The notes under the pieces: generated by a model
Databases searched by the model: none
What the model saw: only the letters and a program-made list of their open reading frames with translations
Told to the model about the DNA's origin: nothing
Shown here: positions 1-5,511 of the stretch, one piece after another
Numbering within the stretch: the first letter of the stretch is position 1
Layout of the letters: each line of letters begins with the position of its first letter
Program-made: the position numbers and the translations under genes
From: Candidatus Helarchaeota archaeon
GTDB taxonomy: Archaea > Asgardarchaeota > Lokiarchaeia > Helarchaeales > HEL-GB-A
Assembly: GCA_016840125.1 (NCBI GenBank)
Contig: JAEOSY010000489.1
Span: forward strand, 1-14,970
Reading direction: 5' to 3'
Length of the DNA stretch: 14,970 nt

Positions 1-217
1 CTCCAAATTCTGCATGACTACCAACAAAACCGTGGGTATTTTTTCCTTCATCAACGAAATAAATGAAAACTAGATCGCCATTAGTCAGCGTTAAGTGAAT
101 CCGTGGTGCAGTTTTTGAAAAAAAAGGCACCTTCATCATTACAAGCTCATAACTTTTAATTAGATAAAGCTTCCCTTCAACAAGTTTTAAAACCCAAGTG
201 GGCCATTTTTCATTCAT
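1..217 (-). CDS. Hypothetical protein, N-terminal part only (runs off the window)
   Basis: An open frame of 72 codons runs from ATG at 217 to the window edge without a stop. It begins MNEKWPTWVLKLVEGKLYLI and continues with alternating hydrophobic and polar stretches (IHLTLTNGDLVFIYFVDEG), which looks like a beta-rich soluble domain. No signal peptide or membrane segment is visible. A purine-rich Shine-Dalgarno-like stretch (GAGGCGGA) precedes the ATG by a few bases, which supports this start. I do not recognise the family. It lies on the same strand as and downstream of the GH36 gene, with a 128-base gap, so it may have its own promoter. Confidence 0.6.
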   Translation of the reverse strand, partial: MNEKWPTWVLKLVEGKLYLIKSYELVMMKVPFFSKTAPRIHLTLTNGDLVFIYFVDEGKNTHGFVGSHAEFG

Positions 218-345
218 TGAAATCCGCCTCTTGTTTTTCTATTGAGATACTGAGAATGTGCTAGCTTAGATTACATGAATTTTTTTCAATTATTTAATCC
301 TTTTTATGCGAACACAATATTTTGTTATTTGCCAAGGTAGAGATT

Positions 346-2748
346 TCAAAATTTTAGATTAACAGTCGCCCGTTCTTCAAACTCGAGTTCGACCACGAGA
401 AGCCCGTCCCGATGACGAAACATATTACTCCTAGGCGCTTCAGTAACAAGTTCTTTCTCTTGAAGGGGTGGTGGTATGTAAAAGTAGAGACTACCTTGGT
501 TACTTCCGGGCTTTACCACTTCTAAGGAGATCTCATTGGAGGCTGAATCAAACTGAAAATTAGTTATTTCACTTAGACCTTGAGATATATGAAAGCTCGA
601 GGCAATCAGTTGTGGGTTCTCCATAATAGGTCGGATAACTAGAAGGTTCGCTCGGTTCTTTTTGAGAGTTCTGATACTTGAGTGCTCCGCATCAATTTGA
701 AAGTAATCCTTAGTCCAAACCTCGAACACATGGTATTTTCCTTCATCACTCAATTGGAGCTGTTTAGCTGATATAATAACCGTTTTTTCTTTTTTAGTCC
801 AATTAAAAACTCCCACTAAATAATAGGGTTCAAAGAATTGTTCTGGATTCATATCTAATTTGAAGTATGTGGGTGGATTATTTTCAAAGAGATCAAAAGG
901 AACCGCGGCATTATCTAGTGCAGGTAATAAGAATTTAATGCGTTCTAAGTCTCGGGATTTAAGCTCAGACAGATTATCACTAGAGAGGAGAATACCCCCA
1001 CACAATCCCATAAAAGTAATTTCAAATTCAATCTCATGTGATTTTAATGAGCTGCGATACTGGCGGACTAGCAGACAATCAGGATCATTCAACCAAAATT
1101 TATTATGCATGAAGGAACGGATCATGTCTGTTTTTAATGCACTCTTCATGGATGGCTGCTCCCCAAGCCCCGCAAAGAATAAGGTATTCAGGAACCAGTA
1201 AAGAAGTGGTTGGTTGAAGGCAAAGAACGTATCACCGCTCACCCGCATCCCATTCACGAAACCGATGGATGGTCCTAATGGCGCGCCACATCCCAAAAGA
1301 AAAACTTCATCGCCAACAGTTTCCCGAATAATTTCCAGTCCCTTCCGATAGGCCTGAACCCGAGTTAGAGTATTATCATACCGAACACCTTCGATTGCAG
1401 CCGCGTAGATAAAATCAAGTTTCAAAAATTGGTACCCCAATTTCTCCACCAGGGTTTTGAAGAGGGAACGGAGCCATTCCTGAACTTCTGGATGTGTGGT
1501 GTCCAAGGCGTAAATTTTGTTAAAGGTTCCCCACTCGATAGGAATATTAACTACAATGGGATTGGCTTTACGATCCCGTATTACCCAATCCGGATGCGCT
1601 TTATACACATCTGAAGACTTTGAGACAATGAACGGTGCCAACCATATTCCCGGCTTAAATCCTTTTGCCTTGATTTCGGTTGCTAACGATTCCAAGCCAT
1701 GCGAGAAGCGTTTATTGACGTCCAGCCAGTCACCAATCCGCGAGTTGAATCCACGGGCTGGGAAATATCCATCATCGAGTTGAACCCACTCCATTGGGAT
1801 GTCTTTATGGTTCGAAAGAAATTCAGCGTTTTGCAGGACTGCCTCTTGGGAGACATGAGTAAAGTAATAATACCACGAACACCAGCCCACAGGCATGGGA
1901 TCCCAAGCTAGCGCTTTCATTTCCTGTTGAACGTGACTAGCATAATAGGAAAGACTCTCAACTGCATTCATTCCGTTGAAGATGAGGATTAATTTTTCAG
2001 AATTAACTTCCTCATCTTGTTTCAAAGGAATATTACCCACAAGAGATCGGGCAAAAATCCTCTGCAACTCATCCTTTTTATAATCCACTTTGAGACCAAT
2101 GTGAGTAAGATGATTTCTCATAGAAATGAAACCTAACGTAATGAATTTTTGGGTGTTCAGGTTTTTGATAGTGGCAAAGTTATCGCTTAAATATTCCCCG
2201 CGTCCTAGCTTTTCATCAGTTGAGTGCATTATAATCTTGGGCACGCGCAGCCAGGTCCGCTTTAGTGACTTATTGAGTGGGATAACTTCGGCTGTACTCC
2301 AGGATTGCCAATCTTGCCAAAGTAATCGCCAATCCTTAATCGCCCCCATCTCTAATTTCCCGTTTTCTGACTTGGTCAGGCATAATGGATAGAATAATTT
2401 TATAAAATAATCATCTTGGGTGGTCTTGAGAGTGGTTTGAATGAGAAGAAAGGGTTCTTTTTCATAAAGCGTTATGATTAAAGTGAAAGCAAATCCTGAT
2501 TCGAATATATTGGTGGTAATTAATGATCTTCCTTTTCCATAATCATCGGAAATATCATGTATCTCCAATTTACGCGTGTTAGCATTTAGGGTAGATAGAA
2601 TTGTTTCATTTCCTTTCGGCGATACTAGAACTACAGCTGAATATACCTTAGATAAGACCCCAAATTTGTCAACTTTATCAGAAATATCGAAAAATCCAGC
2701 TTTTTCGTCATATACAAATCCAATCCACCGGTTTTCTAATTTAACCAT
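346..2748 (-). CDS. Alpha-galactosidase-like glycoside hydrolase, GH36 family (clan GH-D)
   Basis: Predicted to hydrolyse terminal alpha-galactosides or related alpha-glycosides by a retaining mechanism. No signal peptide is visible, so it probably acts in the cytoplasm. Numbered from the GTG at 2751, residues 1-280 form a beta-rich N-terminal domain. The barrel follows: MPVGWCSWYYYF near 286-297, the substrate-binding acidic pair in WVQLDDGYF (D326, D327), KPGIWLAPF near 366-374, KLDF with the expected nucleophile D446, the CGAPLG loop at 488-493, and RVSGDTF with the expected acid/base D507. The C-terminal part is beta-rich. About 800 residues fits the upper range of GH36. Start choice: GTG (2751) and ATG (2748) are adjacent, but the decayed duplicate at 4087-4203 keeps only the ATG, so ATG 2748 is preferred. 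A TATA-like ATTAAAAAG (about 2790-2782, minus strand) predicts a very short leader. Substrate specificity cannot be read; raffinose-type sugars, galactosylated glycans or glycolipids are all possible. Confidence 0.9.
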   Translation of the reverse strand: MVKLENRWIGFVYDEKAGFFDISDKVDKFGVLSKVYSAVVLVSPKGNETILSTLNANTRKLEIHDISDDYGKGRSLITTNIFESGFAFTLIITLYEKEPFLLIQTTLKTTQDDYFIKLFYPLCLTKSENGKLEMGAIKDWRLLWQDWQSWSTAEVIPLNKSLKRTWLRVPKIIMHSTDEKLGRGEYLSDNFATIKNLNTQKFITLGFISMRNHLTHIGLKVDYKKDELQRIFARSLVGNIPLKQDEEVNSEKLILIFNGMNAVESLSYYASHVQQEMKALAWDPMPVGWCSWYYYFTHVSQEAVLQNAEFLSNHKDIPMEWVQLDDGYFPARGFNSRIGDWLDVNKRFSHGLESLATEIKAKGFKPGIWLAPFIVSKSSDVYKAHPDWVIRDRKANPIVVNIPIEWGTFNKIYALDTTHPEVQEWLRSLFKTLVEKLGYQFLKLDFIYAAAIEGVRYDNTLTRVQAYRKGLEIIRETVGDEVFLLGCGAPLGPSIGFVNGMRVSGDTFFAFNQPLLYWFLNTLFFAGLGEQPSMKSALKTDMIRSFMHNKFWLNDPDCLLVRQYRSSLKSHEIEFEITFMGLCGGILLSSDNLSELKSRDLERIKFLLPALDNAAVPFDLFENNPPTYFKLDMNPEQFFEPYYLVGVFNWTKKEKTVIISAKQLQLSDEGKYHVFEVWTKDYFQIDAEHSSIRTLKKNRANLLVIRPIMENPQLIASSFHISQGLSEITNFQFDSASNEISLEVVKPGSNQGSLYFYIPPPLQEKELVTEAPRSNMFRHRDGLLVVELEFEERATVNLKF

Positions 2749-2805
2749 CACTTCGCACTCTCAAAAAATCGATTCAGGTTTCTTTTTAATCTAATTTTAG
2801 TAGGT

Positions 2806-2879
2806 TAAGTCCTTCTTTAAAATTTTAGCAATTTTAATAAAGTAAGTTCGTCTTTAGAATTTTAACAATTTTAATAAAA
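2806..2879. repeat. Two tandem 37-bp repeats in the GH36/CPBP divergent promoter region
   Basis: Bases 2806-2842 and 2843-2879 are adjacent copies of one 37-bp unit, differing at about five positions. Each contains a CTTTAAAA- or CTTTAGAA-type core followed by CAATTTTAATAAA. The pair lies between the GH36 gene (minus) and the CPBP gene (plus). A related single element (TAATTTTAG, GGTTA, CTTTAAAA) recurs upstream of the GH36 remnant at about 4246-4275. Repeated binding sites for a regulator or duplicated basal promoter elements are possible readings. Confidence 0.75.
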
Positions 2880-2896
2880 CCCTTCGACATTTGAAG

Positions 2897-2903
2897 TATA
2901 TAA
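2897..2903 (+). promoter_or_regulatory. TATA box of the CPBP-like gene
   Basis: TATATAA lies about 30 bases before the TTG start at 2933. The usual archaeal spacing from TATA box to transcription start is about 25 bases, so this predicts a leaderless or nearly leaderless mRNA and helps explain why no Shine-Dalgarno site is seen before the TTG. Confidence 0.55.
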
Positions 2904-2932
2904 TCCTGCATAAATTTTGATAAAGTGGTATA

Positions 2933-4084
2933 TTGAACGTCGAAAAATCAAATAATGAAAAACCTCCGATTAAGAGAATTCAAAATCCCTCTGGCGAATG
3001 GGAACGAGAGGCTAAAGGTCGGCTATGGAACTTCTTAGAACCCGTTATCATGATGAGTGTTTTACAACTCCTCATGTGGGGTCTTTGGTTCCCTCTGGAA
3101 CTGCAAGGAAAGGATCCCACCATTGCATTCATCTTAATGGGGGTTATGGCTCTCTATATTTTGCTGATTTCTCCTCTCCTTCATAAAGATACCTCAGGTG
3201 CTTGGGGATTAGGCAGTCCTCGTTATATTATAAATAAAATTAGGACTGGAGCTACGAAAAATAGAATAATTGCCCTAGTAGTGGTTTTTACTATTATAAC
3301 AATAATAGTCCTTGCAATTAATTTCTTTTGGATTGATCTGGTTGATAATTTCTTTGACATTGATCCTGTGCAAGCAAGTGAATTTCAAGCCTCATTACCT
3401 GGAACACTACTTATCATTTCTATAGGGGTAGTGGCTGGGTTCATTTTTACGCTTTTTATTCTACGATATGATAATTTTCTAAAAGCTCTCAAGGTATCGT
3501 TAATTGTAATTGCAATACTGGGTTCCCTGCTATTTCTTTACTCTCTTACTGAATCCTCTCTGGAGAATCTCTTAAATTTCGATTTACTAGATTTTTCACT
3601 AGGATTCTTTGGTTACATATTTTGGGGCGCTCTACAACAACTTTTATTTGCTTCCTACTTTGGAACCCGCTTTCGGAAAGCGTTCAGCCCTGCTGTCGAA
3701 CCCAATTCTGAAGTAAAGGGAAAATTATGGAAAAAACGTTTAATAGTTTCAATTATTAGCGGCTCCTATTTTGGATTAATTCATGTACCTGCTTGGTACT
3801 TATTGATTTTTACCACTGTCTTGGGTGTGGTCATATCATGGTTATACATGAAGGATAGAAACCGAAATTTAATTGCAATTGGTGTTATACATGGATTCCT
3901 TGGAAGCCTTATTGGAGTATTTTTTGTGGCTGGCACTGTGGAAATGTCAGTTGGTCCGGCTTCGGTCCCTTCCGAGTTAGTCCCTCATTTTTGGATCGTC
4001 GGAATTTTCTTGATAATTCAGCAAGTTATAATCATTTTAATTTGGTATCTTATAGAGTTTAGACGAAAAGGATCACAAACCTAA
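2933..4084 (+). CDS. CPBP/Abi (Rce1-like) membrane protein with Gln-Gln in place of the catalytic Glu-Glu
   Basis: A 383-residue polytopic protein with about eight to ten hydrophobic segments between residues 36 and 371, and an N-terminal polar stretch of about 30 residues. The C-terminal half has the layout of CPBP-family intramembrane proteases. Motif 1 is WGALQQLLFASYFGTRFR (231-248), motif 2 is FGLIH (F280, H284), and motif 3 is IHGFLGS (H320). In active relatives motif 1 carries Glu-Glu and motif 3 is HxxxN or HxxxD. Here motif 1 reads Q235-Q236 (CAA CAA) and motif 3 reads HxxxG, so two of the three motifs are altered while both histidines remain. It may be a pseudoenzyme or a divergent subfamily with another activity. 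TTG 2933 is the first start in the frame and matches the TATA spacing. The gene is flanked by the GH36 gene and a decayed GH36 duplicate, and precedes a gene for a secreted protein with a sorting-like tail. Confidence 0.75.
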   Translation: MNVEKSNNEKPPIKRIQNPSGEWEREAKGRLWNFLEPVIMMSVLQLLMWGLWFPLELQGKDPTIAFILMGVMALYILLISPLLHKDTSGAWGLGSPRYIINKIRTGATKNRIIALVVVFTIITIIVLAINFFWIDLVDNFFDIDPVQASEFQASLPGTLLIISIGVVAGFIFTLFILRYDNFLKALKVSLIVIAILGSLLFLYSLTESSLENLLNFDLLDFSLGFFGYIFWGALQQLLFASYFGTRFRKAFSPAVEPNSEVKGKLWKKRLIVSIISGSYFGLIHVPAWYLLIFTTVLGVVISWLYMKDRNRNLIAIGVIHGFLGSLIGVFFVAGTVEMSVGPASVPSELVPHFWIVGIFLIIQQVIIILIWYLIEFRRKGSQT

Positions 4085-4086
4085 AA

Positions 4087-4203
4087 CTACAACTGAATAT
4101 ACATTGAACAAACTCCAATTTTCTCATTTTTCTCAGATATATCGAAAAATCTAGTCTCTTCGTTATATACTAGTTCAATCCACTTATTTATCAATTGAGC
4201 CAT
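4087..4203 (-). pseudogene. Remnant of a duplicated GH36 gene (first 38 codons)
   Basis: On the minus strand ATG at 4203 opens a 38-codon frame beginning MAQLINKWIELVYNEETRFF and ending at TAG 4089-4087. It aligns without gaps to the first 33 residues of the intact GH36 protein from ATG 2748 (MVKLENRWIGFVYDEKAGFF), with about 18 identities including WI, VY, FFDIS and GV. The remaining roughly 760 residues are absent; the CPBP gene occupies the adjacent DNA and its stop lies 3 bases away. Similarity continues upstream of the ATG: TAATTTTAG and the CTTTAAAA core sit at almost the same distance (45 versus 46 bases) from the start. This is best read as the 5' end of a second GH36 copy whose body was lost. 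It could still be expressed as a short peptide, but nothing supports a function. Confidence 0.8.
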
Positions 4204-4259
4204 CGTTTTTTAGCCTCTACACGTCGTTTTTTTCACTTCGTGACTTAATTTTAGTCGGT

Positions 4260-4287
4260 TACCAATCTTTAAAAGCTTTGATTGGTA
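4260..4287 (+). promoter_or_regulatory. Perfect 8-bp inverted repeat framing the TATA box of the surface-protein gene
   Basis: TACCAATC (4260-4267) and GATTGGTA (4280-4287) are exact reverse complements separated by 12 bases that contain TTTAAAAG, a TATA-box candidate. The gene start (ATG 4321) is about 45 bases beyond the TATA box, leaving a leader of about 20 bases. A dimeric regulator bound here would cover the TATA box, so repression is the simplest reading. The element lies in DNA homologous to the GH36 upstream region. Confidence 0.55.
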
Positions 4288-4320
4288 TATTACTCATACT
4301 GTTTAATAGGTTGTTCTCTT

Positions 4321-5013
4321 ATGAGTACCAAAAAACCGCTCTTATTTTTAATGGTTGGTCTATTGGCAATCAGTTTTGCCCTTCCAGCGTTAGCAGCGAC
4401 CCGACCTACTTATATGATAAATCCTGAGGATGTGCCAGGGTGGTATCTCTATGATGAAGGAGAGGTTTTAGATGATTGGAATTGGTCCGGTAGCACAGCA
4501 GGTTTACTTGAGATGAGTGCGTGGTACCAGATTTGGATCAATAATCAATCGTGGATTAACGCGACAGCAGCTGTGGGATTGTTAGCAATTGATATGAATA
4601 TTGATTTAAATACGGCTTTTTTTGGGTTTTCAGTTTGGGACATGATTGTTTCAGCATTGGCAGGTATAGGATTTGTGGAAAAATCAGTTACTGGACTTGA
4701 TGGTTGCGCTATATGGAGTTCAGGTGGTGTCTGGGCAGCAATCGGATATCATGACAATGTGATGTTTGGGGCAGTTGGATGGGGTAGTCAAACACCCCCC
4801 GGAAATCCATTTGCTGGTGGTCTGCTAACTATACCAAAAACCCCCTCAGATAGTGGTGCAGGTGAATCCGATATCTTAGGTATAATGAACGCCCAAGGAG
4901 CTAAATTTCCAGGAATTCCCGGCTTCGAATTATTTACTGTTTTCTTAGGGGTAATTATCGTAACAGGCGTCATTTTCCTCCTCCGAAAAGACCAGCTAAG
5001 TTTATTAAATTAA
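4321..5013 (+). CDS. Secreted surface protein with C-terminal sorting-type anchor
   Basis: A 230-residue exported protein. Residues 1-25 form a signal peptide (MSTKK, then a hydrophobic core, ending LPALA with likely cleavage after ALA). Residues 26-195 form an exported domain rich in Trp, Gly and Asn with N-glycosylation sequons NWS (54), NQS (75) and NAT (80). The end has PGIPGFE (197-203), a single TM helix (about 204-221), then RK and a short tail. This tripartite ending resembles archaeal PGF/CTERM-type sorting signals, including those annotated in Asgard archaea, although the tail after RK is longer and less basic than usual. I do not recognise the exported domain. An upstream in-frame TTG at 4282 would put 13 extra residues before the signal peptide and lies inside the promoter dyad, so ATG 4321 is preferred. 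Confidence 0.8.
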   Translation: MSTKKPLLFLMVGLLAISFALPALAATRPTYMINPEDVPGWYLYDEGEVLDDWNWSGSTAGLLEMSAWYQIWINNQSWINATAAVGLLAIDMNIDLNTAFFGFSVWDMIVSALAGIGFVEKSVTGLDGCAIWSSGGVWAAIGYHDNVMFGAVGWGSQTPPGNPFAGGLLTIPKTPSDSGAGESDILGIMNAQGAKFPGIPGFELFTVFLGVIIVTGVIFLLRKDQLSLLN

Positions 5014-5021
5014 ATTCAACA

Positions 5022-5043
5022 TTTCTTCTCTTTTTTTTCCTTT
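5022..5043 (+). terminator. T-rich terminator after the surface-protein gene
   Basis: Eight bases after the stop codon begins a pyrimidine tract made largely of T, including an uninterrupted run of eight T. Archaeal RNA polymerase terminates intrinsically at such T-tracts without needing a hairpin. Confidence 0.5.
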
Positions 5044-5100
5044 CAACGCTGAAGTTCTCACTCAAAATTGAAAAAAGCTGCAATGCTTGCCAATAAGTCT

Positions 5101-5384
5101 AAGTGAAATCTCGATTTTTTTCACTTCAAGCCAATCAGTTCCAATGGACATAAAATTTTGATGTGAAAACATCAAATCATGTGCTTACTTGAGGTTCGTA
5201 GTGATTGACCATGTTAGGTATTGTAGTCATCATTGGATTAGTTATACTGGACTTTTTCTTCCTAAAATTAATCCATGATCTATTATAAAAAAGGTTGCAG
5301 ACCTTGACTCTATCCTAAAAGGTATTTGTTAGTCTTCCCATTAAATGGGAAAGAAGAATTATAGGATAGGGTGAATTTTTACCC
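5101..5384 (+). ncRNA. Candidate structured RNA or leader: cluster of hairpins in a gene-free stretch
   Basis: The 494-base gap between the surface-protein and beta-helix genes holds several inverted repeats in close succession. (1) AAGTGAAA/TTTCACTT at 5101-5108 and 5119-5126, loop 10. (2) TTTGATGT/ACATCAAA at 5157-5164 and 5169-5176, a perfect 8-bp stem closed by a GAAA (GNRA) tetraloop. (3) AAGGT/ACCTT at 5291-5295 and 5301-5305. (4) An 11-bp stem with one G-T pair, 5307-5317 with 5362-5372, enclosing a second hairpin with arms TTCCCAT and ATGGGAA (5335-5341 and 5345-5351). (5) GGGT/ACCC at 5369-5372 and about 5381-5384, which competes with the base of stem 4. Such density is unusual for AT-rich spacer DNA and suggests an RNA element on either strand. 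I recognise no known RNA family and see no tRNA, RNase P or box C/D motifs. Boundaries and strand are guesses. The rest of the gap (5385-5507) is AT-rich and holds only the start-codon hairpin listed separately. Confidence 0.35.
5211..5288 (+). CDS. Possible 25-residue membrane peptide
   Basis: ATG 5211 to TAA 5288 encodes 25 residues, MLGIVVIIGLVILDFFFLKL followed by IHDLL. It is one continuous hydrophobic segment with a short polar end, as in many small membrane peptides. A GAGGT sequence at 5191-5195 is Shine-Dalgarno-like but sits about 15 bases from the ATG, further than usual. The stop lies three bases before a series of hairpins, which would also fit a short leader peptide. In AT-rich DNA a chance frame of this length is common, so the call is tentative. 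Confidence 0.25.
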   Translation: MLGIVVIIGLVILDFFFLKLIHDLL

Positions 5385-5471
5385 CCCAATCTACCTTATT
5401 CTACTTGGTTTCTCCTCTATTAAAATTTTATTCTCTGGACGAAAACTAATAAACACAGACTAATAAGTTAA

Positions 5472-5511
5472 TCAATTTCTTACATTTTCAAGAGCTGGTA
5501 TTAGAAATTGA
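5472..5511 (+). promoter_or_regulatory. Inverted repeat pairing over the TTG start of the beta-helix gene
   Basis: TCAATTTC (5472-5479) is the exact reverse complement of GAAATTGA (5504-5511), and the second arm contains the TTG start codon (5508-5510). If both arms are in the mRNA, an 8-bp stem with a 24-base loop would hide the start. The stem is AT-rich and therefore weak, so it may be chance. Confidence 0.3.

Noticed and set aside
860..2392. Several plus-strand frames of 60-113 codons opposite the GH36 gene
   Set aside because: All are antisense to conserved GH36 domains, have no recognisable motif and lack promoter or Shine-Dalgarno support.
2637..4203. Direct GH36-derived flanks around the CPBP gene considered as a mobile element's target duplication
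   Set aside because: The repeated stretch is over 120 bp, diverged to about 50% at protein level and contains coding sequence; no transposase or terminal inverted repeats are present.
4282..4320. Upstream TTG start for the surface protein
   Set aside because: It would add 13 residues before a well-formed signal peptide and lies within the inverted repeat around the promoter, likely upstream of the transcription start.
5101..5384. Known structural RNA (SRP RNA, RNase P RNA, box C/D guide, tRNA)
   Set aside because: The conserved motifs of these families were looked for by eye and not found; only generic hairpins are visible.
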